This document shows, one piece after another, positions 42,113 to 50,174 of a stretch of DNA of 64,000 nt. Both the position numbers and the translations under genes were made by a program. Positions within the stretch are counted from its first letter, which is position 1. Each line of letters opens with the position of its first letter. The DNA comes from Sphingobacterium sp. ML3W (GTDB taxonomy: Bacteria > Bacteroidota > Bacteroidia > Sphingobacteriales > Sphingobacteriaceae). Location: assembly GCF_029542085.1 (NCBI RefSeq), contig NZ_CP107036.1, forward strand, positions 2,232,001-2,296,000, read 5' to 3'. Below the pieces are notes generated by a model. It was not told the DNA's origin and did not search any database. It saw nothing but the letters and a program-made list of their open reading frames with translations.

Positions 42113-42170
42113 GGACAAAGCTAAGCCTATACTAGACTGGGAAGCATTTTTTCTTGGTTTAGCTTTGTCC
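42113..42170. terminator. Inverted repeat downstream of alcohol dehydrogenase
   Basis: GGACAAAGCTAAGCC and GGTTTAGCTTTGTCC pair (one wobble) around a 28-nt loop, starting 10 nt after the dehydrogenase stop on the minus strand. It lacks a strong T run; terminator or mRNA-protecting stem. Confidence 0.4.
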
Positions 42171-42179
42171 CAGCTGACT

Positions 42180-43238
42180 TTAATTGTTTTTTAAACTATC
42201 CATATCGATAACAAAACGATATTTCACATCGCTCTTTAACAATCTGTCGTAAGCCAGATTGATATCCTGCATACGTATTAATTCTATATCTGAAGTGATA
42301 TTATGCTTTCCGCAGAAATCCAGCATTTCTTGCGTTTCGGCAATACCGCCGATCATCGATCCGGAGAAACTTTTACGTGTAGGGATTAAGCTAAATGGAG
42401 CTACTGGCAGTGGATGTTCAGGAGCACCGACAAGTGTCAGTGAGCCGTCGCGTTTCAATAGGCTCAAGTAGGCGTTGATATCGTGTTGCGCGGAGACACA
42501 ATCCAAAATAAAATGCAAAGTACCAGCATTCTTTTTCATCTGTTCCTGATCGGTAGACAAGATGACTTCATCCGCACCCAGGCGTTTGGCATCTTCTACT
42601 TTACTTGCAGAAGTTGTGATCACGACGACATGCGCGCCCATTGCTTTGGCTATTTTCACGCCCATATGTCCCAAACCACCAATGCCCACGATGCCTACTT
42701 TTTGTCCGGGACCAACCTTCCAATGCCGTAATGGCGAATATGTTGTGATACCTGCACAAAGTAGAGGCGCAGTCGCTGCTAAATCCAAGTTTTCGGGAAT
42801 ATGTAATACAAAATCCTGATCCACCACGACACGCTCCGAATATCCGCCAAAGGTCTGTTTGTCCAAATGCTTATCATGGCCATTGTATGTTTGGATATTT
42901 CCATTCTCACAATATTGCTCCAATCCCTCTTTACAACTCTCACATTCACGACAACTGTCAACCATGCAGCCAACACCGGCAAGATCGCCAACTTTAAATT
43001 TCGTCACATTGGATCCTACTTGTGTAATCCGTCCCACGATCTCATGACCAGGAACATTGGGGTAAATTGTTCCACCCCATTCATTACGTGCCGTATGTAA
43101 GTCAGAGTGACAAACGCCACAGTATAGAATATCAATTTCTACATCTTTTGCCGTGACCGCACGACGTTGTACCTCCAGTTGTTTTAAGTCTGCCGTCGGG
43201 GCCTCGGTTCCGAAAGCTTTTATTGAAAATGTACTCAT
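42180..43238 (-). CDS. Zinc-dependent NAD(P)-dependent alcohol/aldehyde dehydrogenase
   Basis: A 352-residue cytoplasmic MDR enzyme of the cinnamyl-alcohol-dehydrogenase/YahK type. Catalytic zinc ligands: CGVCHSDLH and PGHEIVG. Structural zinc cysteines: CRECESCKEGLEQYC. Cofactor loop: GIGGLGHMGVKIAKAMGAH. Members reduce a broad range of aldehydes with NADPH. Single gene, on the same strand as the LytTR gene 141 nt upstream; no operator recognised. Confidence 0.92.
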   Translation of the reverse strand: MSTFSIKAFGTEAPTADLKQLEVQRRAVTAKDVEIDILYCGVCHSDLHTARNEWGGTIYPNVPGHEIVGRITQVGSNVTKFKVGDLAGVGCMVDSCRECESCKEGLEQYCENGNIQTYNGHDKHLDKQTFGGYSERVVVDQDFVLHIPENLDLAATAPLLCAGITTYSPLRHWKVGPGQKVGIVGIGGLGHMGVKIAKAMGAHVVVITTSASKVEDAKRLGADEVILSTDQEQMKKNAGTLHFILDCVSAQHDINAYLSLLKRDGSLTLVGAPEHPLPVAPFSLIPTRKSFSGSMIGGIAETQEMLDFCGKHNITSDIELIRMQDINLAYDRLLKSDVKYRFVIDMDSLKNN

Positions 43239-43378
43239 ATTAAAATAAATGATCTATGATGAATTGTTTCGTTAAAAATAACCCTTGGTAATCAAAAAAG
43301 TTTAGTTTAGAACAGTAATGTTTGAAAAATAATCTGATTAGACTCAGTATCAGTACACAATATATTGGAGTCCAAATA

Positions 43379-44104
43379 CTACTTTTGGAAATACAGCAGA
43401 AGCTCCCGCCGGTAAGTCGACCCAATCGGCAATTTCTCCCCAGAATCTAGCTCGGCCGAACCACCTGAAATTTTACTGACACGCTCCAGTGAGACAATAT
43501 ATGATTTATGTATTCGCATAAAAAGATCTTTGTCTAACTTTTGTTCCATTTCAGCTGTTGTTAGCGAACTCACAAAGGATCCTGATGTGGTGAAAATCTT
43601 AACATAATTGCCCCAGCTTTGGATATATATGATGTCTTTACACATAATCCTAACAAAGTCGCCATCCACTTTGACTACAACAGAGGAGGTTGCCGTGGTG
43701 GCAAGCACTACAGGATGATCCAATACCGTAGGTTTGACTGAGGGATATCTGGAGAAAACGTTATCAATCGCTGACATAAACCGCCTGATATCAAAGGGTT
43801 TCACCAGGTAATCGACCGCTCTATATTCGTAACTTTCCAAAGCATATTCTTTATAAGCTGTTGTTAAAATTACCAAGGGAGGATTAGACAGCGCTCTTAA
43901 CATCTCCAAGCCATTCAATCCGGGCATATTGATATCCAGAAAAATAAGATCAACTTCATGATCATACATATAATCCATTGCTTCAACTGGATGATAGAAT
44001 GAAGCTTTTAGATCCAATTTTTTGATATCCTTGATATAATGATGAAGGACTAGATGTGCCCCTTCTTCATCATCAACCACAATGCAGCTCAAACGCTCAT
44101 TCAT
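43379..44104 (-). CDS. LytTR family response regulator (second system)
   Basis: 241 residues. Receiver domain with IVVDDEEGAH, phosphoacceptor in LIFLDINMPGLNG, TTAYKEYALESYE and YLVKPFD. The C-terminal LytTR domain spans about 140-241 (VVVKVDGDFVRIMCKDIIYI, LFMRIHKSYIVSLERV). It overlaps its kinase gene by 8 nt. Targets unknown; the 21-bp-spaced repeats found for the first system were not seen upstream of this pair. Confidence 0.92.
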   Translation of the reverse strand: MNERLSCIVVDDEEGAHLVLHHYIKDIKKLDLKASFYHPVEAMDYMYDHEVDLIFLDINMPGLNGLEMLRALSNPPLVILTTAYKEYALESYEYRAVDYLVKPFDIRRFMSAIDNVFSRYPSVKPTVLDHPVVLATTATSSVVVKVDGDFVRIMCKDIIYIQSWGNYVKIFTTSGSFVSSLTTAEMEQKLDKDLFMRIHKSYIVSLERVSKISGGSAELDSGEKLPIGSTYRRELLLYFQK

Positions 44105-45155
44105 ATGCTGAAGATTTTAAATTTAATGTTAAAACAGTATGGTAATCATGCGCTATTTCAACACAATGCAATTTGTATTGCGCAGGATAAAGCAATGCCA
44201 AACGTTGGTGCGTATTCACTAAACCGAGACCTGTGGAATTATTCTTTAGCAGTTTGTCCGCCAACGAATTTTTGATATCCACTGTCAATGAACCGTTGAT
44301 AAAAGTAATTAGGATATCTACGTACCATTTCCTTTGGTTTGTAAGACTATGTTTAAAGGCATTTTCAATCAATGTGATCAAAAGTAATGGTGCAATCCGA
44401 TAGTGGTTAAATTCATCATCCTCCCCCGATACTGTATACCTTATCGCACAGCGTTTGCCAATACGTTCTTTCTCCATAGCAACGTAATTAGCGATAAAAG
44501 CAACTTCCTCCTTTAAACTAATTGTATCTCTATTGGCATTTTCCAACTGATATCGCATCAATTGCGATAGTTTCAAGATCAATTCAGGTGTACGGGACGG
44601 CTCAGTTAAGCTCACCCCATAAAGGTTGTTGAACATATTAAAGAAAAAATGGGGATTTAGCTGTGCATGTAAATATTTCACATTGATCTCACTTAACATC
44701 AGTTGTGCTTCATTTCTTTTCTCAACCTCATTGGCGTATTGACGTAAGAGGAAAAAAGATAGCATTGTAAATGTACTTATCACACATAGCATAATTTGGT
44801 AGGCAAAATCCTGGAATACGGATATCTCCCCTCTTTCATAATAGGCAGTATCTATCCAAAAATAATTAACAACAACCAAGAGGGCTGCTCCAGTTAAAGT
44901 CGAAAAAACAGCACCGATCACATAGATAAAATACTTTTTCTTAATGAAGAATGAGAAAAAGAAGTGACGGTGCAACTGTGCCTGCATATACAATAGGCTA
45001 AAAAATACTAAGCCTTTGATAAAATCAATAATGGTGTCAATTTTCATCCATTCATGGAGCATGGTCAGCAAAAACATGGCGGTAAACAGTATAAACTCCT
45101 GTAAATACCGCTTTGAATACCACCGACCTTTGTTTGTCACGAGACGTTCTTCCAT
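44097..45155 (-). CDS. LytS-type sensor histidine kinase (second system)
   Basis: A 352-residue inner-membrane kinase. Four hydrophobic segments lie within about residues 18-140, then the His_kinase box AQLNPHFFFNMFNNLYG and an HATPase region (LLLITLIENAFKHSL, NSTGLGLVNTHQRLALLY). It pairs with the overlapping downstream LytTR regulator. A strong hairpin lies 39 nt upstream of the start, so its promoter must be very close or read through. Signal unknown. Confidence 0.9.
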   Translation of the reverse strand: MEERLVTNKGRWYSKRYLQEFILFTAMFLLTMLHEWMKIDTIIDFIKGLVFFSLLYMQAQLHRHFFFSFFIKKKYFIYVIGAVFSTLTGAALLVVVNYFWIDTAYYERGEISVFQDFAYQIMLCVISTFTMLSFFLLRQYANEVEKRNEAQLMLSEINVKYLHAQLNPHFFFNMFNNLYGVSLTEPSRTPELILKLSQLMRYQLENANRDTISLKEEVAFIANYVAMEKERIGKRCAIRYTVSGEDDEFNHYRIAPLLLITLIENAFKHSLTNQRKWYVDILITFINGSLTVDIKNSLADKLLKNNSTGLGLVNTHQRLALLYPAQYKLHCVEIAHDYHTVLTLNLKSSAYE

Positions 45156-45193
45156 ATCCTGAAGTAAAATTCAACTATTTATAGGTAATATGC

Positions 45194-45230
45194 AAAAAAT
45201 CATGATGAACTGAGTTCATCATGATTTTTT
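45194..45230. terminator. Perfect 17-bp terminator hairpin
   Basis: AAAAAATCATGATGAAC and GTTCATCATGATTTTTT with a TGA loop; T-rich on both exits. On the minus strand it ends transcription from the small-gene cassette and the decayed regulator before the second LytS gene. Confidence 0.85.
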
Positions 45231-45252
45231 TGTCAGTTCCGCCTCCATATCA

Positions 45253-45484
45253 TCATATAGGATTTCTTTCCCAAAGGTCTCCTAAGAGATTGCTGCGCGA
45301 TGCTAAACCCAGAATATTCAAAAAAGAGGAACCATCGTATCCACTTTGAACTGAACTTGTACTTAAACCATATTCTTGTTTTACCTGCCGAATATAAGGT
45401 AACCTGTCAGCTGCTTTTAATGTTCCGTTTTTGATGTTTTTCTTCGATTTTGGAAGTGAACACCTTATATTTATACTTCTTCAT
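45253..45484 (-). pseudogene. Remnant of a GntR/MocR-type regulator (N-terminal winged helix only)
   Basis: From ATG 45484 the minus strand reads MKKYKYKVFTSKIEEKHQK. A one-base shift near the A-rich stretch then gives NGTLKAADRLPYIRQVKQEY and GLSTSSVQSGYD, ending soon after at a stop (45253). Together this is the GntR winged helix typical of MocR-type, aminotransferase-fused regulators (usual text: NGTLKxGDRLPSxR...STxSVxxGY). The wing is degraded and the aminotransferase domain is missing. It is a frameshifted, truncated relic, or possibly the end of an older deletion. It fills most of the 45156-45557 gap. Confidence 0.6.
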
Positions 45485-45557
45485 CGACCGAATCGAAAAC
45501 TAGGACGTGTGAATTTATGAGTTATAACAATGCGTTGAACAGGATGGCCGCAGATCT

Positions 45558-45788
45558 TCAGTCTACATCTTCCACCTGGACAAACTGCATGGTAATTCCC
45601 CGCTGCTGACAAATATTTAAAATTGAAAATTCTAAACGGCTATTAATTTTAACAACAAGTAAAAACTGTCGGTCATCCAACAATAAATCAATATTCTTGA
45701 TCTCTGGAAAACTCTGATATAGGAAATGATATAGCTCACTTGCCTTCCATTTCAATTTGCGCGATAGGGAGTAAACAACTTTATACAT
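45558..45788 (-). CDS. Small HMA-like protein without metal motif (copy C, TetR-linked)
   Basis: 76 residues. FPEIKNIDLLLDDRQFLLVV aligns with VPTVISISFDLDDKLFTMVV of the 30192 protein and with LPQIQSATLDLDDEDAIFRV of the 28877 protein. No CxxC. It starts 7 nt after the stop of its partner gene, so the two are almost certainly co-translated. Upstream lies a TetR gene with a matching operator before the pair. Function unknown. Confidence 0.65.
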   Translation of the reverse strand: MYKVVYSLSRKLKWKASELYHFLYQSFPEIKNIDLLLDDRQFLLVVKINSRLEFSILNICQQRGITMQFVQVEDVD

Positions 45789-45795
45789 AATAGAC

Positions 45796-46089
45796 TTATT
45801 TCAATATCTTAACAGTAATTTGATTTAACTGATCAATCAAAATTCCTTTGTCCTTCAATTCATTAAAATTGCGAGCCAATCGAACTTCTTTATCTGTATT
45901 TTCTAATGCAAGCGCCAATTCATCCAGTCGTTCAATTTCTTGATGCACCAGTAGATAACAATCAAACTCCGAATTCAACAACCCGGTAGACTCCGGACGT
46001 ATATTCTCATCCGTTTCAACCAATACGAGCACATATTTTTGCGCAGTTAACGTCCTTCGTACCCTTCCTATTTTTGCATTTAATATCAT
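45796..46089 (-). CDS. Small alpha/beta protein, partner of the HMA-like protein (copy C)
   Basis: 97 residues from ATG 46089 (MILNAKIGRV); the in-frame ATG at 46131 gives an atypical extension. Predicted strand-helix units: KYVLVLVETD, DCYLLVHQEIERLDELALAL, KEVRLARNFNELKDKG. The D-x-(F/Y)-(I/L)-L...D-x-LAL-x-LE core is shared with the 30459 protein. It is the first gene of the pair, 62 nt downstream of a 21-bp dyad that matches the one at the tetR promoter. No known family recognised. Confidence 0.62.
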   Translation of the reverse strand: MILNAKIGRVRRTLTAQKYVLVLVETDENIRPESTGLLNSEFDCYLLVHQEIERLDELALALENTDKEVRLARNFNELKDKGILIDQLNQITVKILK

Positions 46090-46150
46090 GTTATTTCCTA
46101 TTTTTGTTAGACATTCCAATTGCCACATCAAACAAATACCTATTCAAATA

Positions 46151-46171
46151 GACATATTTTGTATTTATGTC
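46151..46171. promoter_or_regulatory. Probable TetR operator before the small-gene cassette
   Basis: A 21-bp dyad with ends GACATA and TATGTC. It matches the reverse complement of the 21-bp site at 46835-46855 at 18 of 21 positions. On the minus strand it sits between TTCG (46174-46171) and TCTATTTG (46152-46145), a weak -33/-7 pair 18 nt apart, so bound repressor would block the promoter. Confidence 0.65.
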
Positions 46172-46241
46172 GAAATCTATCGTTAAAAAAACGAGCAAAT
46201 GCTCATCTATTTACTAGGGTGTGAAAACGTCTAAAATCAGC

Positions 46242-46829
46242 TTATTTTAACCCCTTTACACATATACTAGTCAACCAGGCAAGCCGCGCCTCAAAGTCAG
46301 GAAACCGATCAAAAAGCAATACTTCCTGCTCAAAACAACGGGATGTCGTTACCAACATCTCTGAGAGAAACAGAATATCCTTTTCTTCAAGAAACTGGAT
46401 TTCCCCTTTGGCAATAGCGACCCTGATCATATTACGAATCAATTCAATTTCATCATCCAACATATAACGTGTCTTGGAGACCATCAAAGCCGGATCGGAT
46501 TTCATATCCTCAAAAGCCAAGTGAAAACGTTTGGTAATCAAATTGATCTCACGCAATTTAGCCCTTAGAAAACCAACCAGATTCTCCTCTAGAGAAGCTT
46601 CCCGGCTATAACTTTCTTTGGCTATTGTAAACACTTGCTGACATAAACATTCGGCTATCGCGTCAAAAACGTCCATCTTGCTCGTAAAATAATAATACAG
46701 TGTACTACGTCCCTTACCACAGGCTTTAGAAATATCCTGCATAGAAACCCGCGTAAAACCATAAGTTTCAAACACTTTCATCGACGAAAGAATAATTTCT
46801 TCCCTAATATTTTCCTGTTGCATTGTCAT
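46242..46829 (-). CDS. TetR/AcrR family transcriptional regulator
   Basis: 195 residues from ATG 46829. The upstream in-frame ATG at 46865 lies in the promoter. The N-terminal HTH is typical: IREEIILSSMKVFETYGFTRV, SMQDISKACGKGRSTLYYYF, TSKMDVFDAI. The C-terminal ligand-binding domain is variable. A 21-bp dyad overlaps its own -7 element, and a near-identical one precedes the small-gene pair downstream, so autoregulation and control of that pair are likely. It is divergent from a GNAT gene. Confidence 0.9.
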   Translation of the reverse strand: MTMQQENIREEIILSSMKVFETYGFTRVSMQDISKACGKGRSTLYYYFTSKMDVFDAIAECLCQQVFTIAKESYSREASLEENLVGFLRAKLREINLITKRFHLAFEDMKSDPALMVSKTRYMLDDEIELIRNMIRVAIAKGEIQFLEEKDILFLSEMLVTTSRCFEQEVLLFDRFPDFEARLAWLTSICVKGLK

Positions 46830-46834
46830 TACTA

Positions 46835-46866
46835 GACAAACATACAAAAAATGTCGAAAATTCAAA
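46835..46866 (-). promoter_or_regulatory. tetR promoter with overlapping autoregulatory operator
   Basis: On the minus strand TTTG (46866-46863), 18 nt, TATGTTTG (46844-46837). The operator-like dyad at 46835-46855 (GACA...TGTC) covers the -7 element. The start codon follows only 7 nt after the -7 element, so the mRNA is probably leaderless or nearly so. Confidence 0.65.
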
Positions 46867-46908
46867 TCATCATTCTGCTTTTGAACATATTTTATTATTT
46901 TTACTGTT

Positions 46909-47487
46909 ATGATATTGGATACTTTCCCAATTTTAACAACAGAACGTCTTTATTTACGTCAAATCCAACATTCGGATGCTCCTGCTCTATTTTCTTATTT
47001 TTCAAAAGATGAGGTAACATTATATTTCGATTTACCAACCTTCCGGCATATGGACGAGGCTTATGAGCTTGTAAAAACCTGGCAGAAAAATTTTATACAA
47101 AAAGAGGCCATCCGTTGGGCGATTTGTTTAAAGGACAATCCGGATCAGCTCATTGGTTCTTGTGGTTTTCATAATTTTTCCAACGAGCATTTCCGTGCAG
47201 AGATCGGCTATGAACTTCATCCTGACTTCTGGCAACAGGGCATTATGACAGAAGCTATTTCCACTATTATTTCTTTTGGTTTCGACAGTTATAAACTCAA
47301 TCGTATAGAGGCTTTTATTGACCCGGACAACTTAGCTTCCCGTAGGTTGCTTGAAAAAATGAATCTTGTTTCCGAAGGAATTCTCCATGACTATTTCTTT
47401 GAGAAGGGGCGTTTCGTAGATGGTGAGATATTTGCCTTGCTTAAAAAGAACTATATCCAGCCTACTTCCTTTCGCCAGATCGTATAA
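46909..47487 (+). CDS. GNAT acetyltransferase (RimJ/RimL type)
   Basis: 192 residues. The protein begins TERLYLRQIQHSDAPALFSYF. Acetyl-CoA site: HPDFWQQGIMTEAISTIISF, followed by RIEAFIDPDNLASRRLLEKM. It resembles ribosomal-protein N-acetyltransferases or their small-molecule relatives; substrate unknown. Its 3' end overlaps the convergent gene by 37 nt. Confidence 0.88.
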   Translation: MILDTFPILTTERLYLRQIQHSDAPALFSYFSKDEVTLYFDLPTFRHMDEAYELVKTWQKNFIQKEAIRWAICLKDNPDQLIGSCGFHNFSNEHFRAEIGYELHPDFWQQGIMTEAISTIISFGFDSYKLNRIEAFIDPDNLASRRLLEKMNLVSEGILHDYFFEKGRFVDGEIFALLKKNYIQPTSFRQIV

Positions 47488-48017
47488 TCCATATCCTGCT
47501 GATCCAAAGTCGTCAGCTGATCTAAATCATACACTGTATCAAGTTTTACCTGTGAAAGCTCGGGTAAATTCATCTGCAAACGCTGTTTATTGAGGTTCTC
47601 TTTGTCCTCGACTGGATAGATTCTGCCATCAGTGGTCAGTTGTGTTCCAAAACGCTGTGGTTTGCTCTTAAAATAATGTATTCTATCGTATAAATAGGCT
47701 ATATGAGCAGGGTTGATGTCCTCTTTTTCATTGATCATCAGTTGATAGCAGTGTTGCATGAAATCGGGTTCTGAGATAGCATGTTGGACAATTAACCATG
47801 CCGCCTCACTGGCCTTTGTTCCTACTTTTGAAATACCTGGATAACCTATCTCGGTAATTATTCCGCGTAATCGCTTCGCGTTATCACGGTGAACAGCCTC
47901 CATTGCGGGATGATAGCCCTTTTGAAGTTCCCCCTTCCCGGCCAGTTCATTCCGTAATATGAGATCATCCTCTGCTAATCGAAGCAGTTCGTTCGCTAAC
48001 TTGTCGTATAATATCAT
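47451..48017 (-). CDS. DUF6624-like protein of unknown function
   Basis: 188 residues, soluble, no signal peptide. Features: NAKRLRGIITEIGYPGISKV, AAWLIVQHAISEPDFMQHC, YDRIHYFKSKPQRFGTQL and PVEDKENLNKQRLQMNLPEL. This arrangement (GxP, QHxxxDxxF, RxGTQ, RR/KQR) is what I recall for DUF6624, which has no known role. The last 37 nt overlap the end of the GNAT gene on the other strand, so the two mRNAs can pair at their 3' ends. Confidence 0.65.
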   Translation of the reverse strand: MILYDKLANELLRLAEDDLILRNELAGKGELQKGYHPAMEAVHRDNAKRLRGIITEIGYPGISKVGTKASEAAWLIVQHAISEPDFMQHCYQLMINEKEDINPAHIAYLYDRIHYFKSKPQRFGTQLTTDGRIYPVEDKENLNKQRLQMNLPELSQVKLDTVYDLDQLTTLDQQDMDYTIWRKEVGWI

Positions 48018-48104
48018 GCCGATTGTCTCTTATATACCCCCAACTTTATGCTATTGTTTGGTCAAATGCCAAGAAAATTCACTTTTGTCATGCAAACCCA
48101 TGTT

Positions 48105-48941
48105 TTATAGCAACTTTATCATTTCAACTTGATTGATGCCATTGACCAGTCCCTGTTTTTCCAAAAATAATTTCACATTTTTTGCTTTCGCATCAACGTT
48201 GTTGAAACTTATTTTTTCCGCTGGCATTTCTTTTTTAAGGGCCTGAAAAAGCTGCGTTCCAATTCCTTTCCGCCTACATTCGGCTGCCACAGCGACTTGG
48301 TATATCCGCTTGTTTCCAGGATTAAAAAGAATATACCCCACAAGTTTTTCGTCGATATATGCTCCTAACGCACTAGGTTGCAAACTATCCATACTCTGTA
48401 CTGCGCTTTGCCAACTTGGTAAAATATCCCAAAACGATTGAAATTCCTGCCAAGAGAAATCAGACAGCGGCTGGATTCTCGCCACATTGCTCACCGTAGC
48501 CGGCTGAATGGCACCACTGAAACATAGCAATTGTCTGTTGATCGAAAAACCACTTTTCTCATAGGCACGGATGGCCGCTCCGTTACTTTCTATTGCTTCC
48601 AAAAGAATCCGCTTGACCTTGTTCTCATTAAAAAACGGGATTAGATAACGATACATTTTTCCCACTAACCCATGCCCCCGAAATTCAGGCAGTACACCCG
48701 TTCCACCATTGTAGACCACAAATTGACGATCTATTTCCCGCAGACCATGTATCATAAATGCGACAAGTTTGTTCTCCGCAAACACAGCAACAGACCAAGT
48801 TAACTGAATATCTTCCGTTCTGATTTTCTGTCGCAATTGTTCTATATCTAGCTGAAATGGAACAATATAATCCTTAAAAGCTTCATTAATAGTTTGCAGC
48901 AGCTCAGCAATATCTGATTGTGTTAATTGTCGTATTTTCAT
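48105..48941 (-). CDS. Protein with two GNAT acetyltransferase domains
   Basis: 278 residues. The first GNAT domain (about 1-150) has TGVLPEFRGHGLVGKMYRYL and AIRAYEKSGF. The second (about 160-278) has VAVAAECRRKGIGTQLFQAL and ending EKQGLVNGINQVEMIKLL. Both carry the R/Q-x-x-G-x-G/A acetyl-CoA loop, though the first reads RGHGLV. Substrate unknown. One of four acetyltransferases within 4.2 kb. Confidence 0.85.
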   Translation of the reverse strand: MKIRQLTQSDIAELLQTINEAFKDYIVPFQLDIEQLRQKIRTEDIQLTWSVAVFAENKLVAFMIHGLREIDRQFVVYNGGTGVLPEFRGHGLVGKMYRYLIPFFNENKVKRILLEAIESNGAAIRAYEKSGFSINRQLLCFSGAIQPATVSNVARIQPLSDFSWQEFQSFWDILPSWQSAVQSMDSLQPSALGAYIDEKLVGYILFNPGNKRIYQVAVAAECRRKGIGTQLFQALKKEMPAEKISFNNVDAKAKNVKLFLEKQGLVNGINQVEMIKLL

Positions 48942-49038
48942 TGAGATATCATTTGTTTATTACCAAAAAACAAAACAGTTCGGAGTACAGACAGAATCCA
49001 GACAATAGGACTGTTCTGAACAAGGCGATTTCTTAGAA

Positions 49039-49710
49039 TTATACCTGAGATTTAAGAACTGTCCCGATATCCCTACAATATGCCTCCAATGTCGCAATCA
49101 ATTTAGCGACATGTATTCCATCACAGACAGCATGATGCACCTGAATTGCTATAGGCATTAAGATTTCATCAGCTTGTTGCTGATATTTTCCAATTGTAAA
49201 GGAAGGTGCAAAATAATCTGTAAAGTCGGCAATATGAAGGTTAAAGCTATCAAAATTGATCCATGGAATTGCTGAAATATTAAAATGATTCTCTGGAGGT
49301 GCCTCCGGAAAAAAACGTAAATCATTGGCATGTCTTTCGGCTACACGATTGTAATTGGCCATAAACGCTGCAAAATCCTTATCGTATACAGTCGATAGCG
49401 CTGAAAAAGTTTCCGTTTCTGGATGTAGCACAGTATATATCGGATTTACATGGTCCCAAACGATGAGTTCCTCTTCCTTCATTGCCATCTTAAAAGCGTC
49501 ATGATTGTTTACGGCCCTTGTAATTAGGTAAATCATGACAGGATAAAATTTATAGCCATTTTCCTTTATAAAAGGAAGCAGGTTAGTGATATTAATTTTT
49601 GTTGTAAGGCTAAAGCCGCATTTCATCTGGCTACGATAGACCGAAAAGTGCTCTTTTCGTTTCCAGTCCACTAAATTTATTTTCTTATAAGCTGATTCTA
49701 TTTTTTCCAT
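49039..49710 (-). CDS. Chloramphenicol acetyltransferase-like protein (type A fold)
   Basis: 223 residues, the usual length of trimeric CAT enzymes, which acetylate the 3-hydroxyl of chloramphenicol from acetyl-CoA. Catalytic block: PIAIQVHHAVCDGIHVAKLI, with the His and the structural Asp of HHxxxDG. Other family blocks: NLVDWKRKEHFSVY, YPVMIYLITRAVNNHDAFKM, NISAIPWINFDSFNLHI and APSFTIGKY. True resistance activity is likely but not proven, since xenobiotic relatives exist. It is in line with a deaminase-like gene 50 nt upstream. Confidence 0.87.
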   Translation of the reverse strand: MEKIESAYKKINLVDWKRKEHFSVYRSQMKCGFSLTTKINITNLLPFIKENGYKFYPVMIYLITRAVNNHDAFKMAMKEEELIVWDHVNPIYTVLHPETETFSALSTVYDKDFAAFMANYNRVAERHANDLRFFPEAPPENHFNISAIPWINFDSFNLHIADFTDYFAPSFTIGKYQQQADEILMPIAIQVHHAVCDGIHVAKLIATLEAYCRDIGTVLKSQV

Positions 49711-49759
49711 TTTATTCCACTAATTATTTAATTTATACGAATTGGTCCCATTCTGAAAA

Positions 49760-50155
49760 TCACCAATTCCTGTCGAGATCATCTTTCCAGTCAAAAGGCA
49801 ATAATTCCTTTAAGGATTTGAATACTCCATTTTTCACTTCCACGATTGCATCAAGATTAGTCTTGGTAAGCTGGCTTATCAATTCTCTACAACGCCCACA
49901 GGGAGGAACGGCATTTCCCGTAGCATCCACCGCAACAAATGCCCTGACTTGAAATTCATGGTGTTTCAGCATTTCGGCAACAGCGCTATGCTCAGCGCAA
50001 AATCCCATGGAGCAAGCCGTATCAATGCTGATTCCAGTATAAATATTACCTGCCACTGTTTCTATAGCAGCTGCCACACCAGCATATTCAACAAAGTCAT
50101 TTAATTTTTTTGTACCGGCAAGCCCGCTTGCTATTTCTTTTAATTTGTTTGTCAT
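49760..50155 (-). CDS. Cytidine deaminase-like zinc enzyme
   Basis: 131 residues. Zinc and catalytic motifs: GFCAEHSAVAEML (C/H-A-E type, catalytic Glu) and VPPCGRCRELISQ (PCxxC). The chain starts with a short helix and AAAIETVAGNIYTGISIDTACS. The ending LKELLPFDWKDDL resembles both short tetrameric cytidine deaminases and blasticidin-S deaminases. Acts on a free (deoxy)cytidine-like nucleoside; which one is open. Located between the GNAT and CAT-like genes. Confidence 0.82.
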   Translation of the reverse strand: MTNKLKEIASGLAGTKKLNDFVEYAGVAAAIETVAGNIYTGISIDTACSMGFCAEHSAVAEMLKHHEFQVRAFVAVDATGNAVPPCGRCRELISQLTKTNLDAIVEVKNGVFKSLKELLPFDWKDDLDRNW

Positions 50156-50174
50156 ATCTTCCTCCTATCCGATT

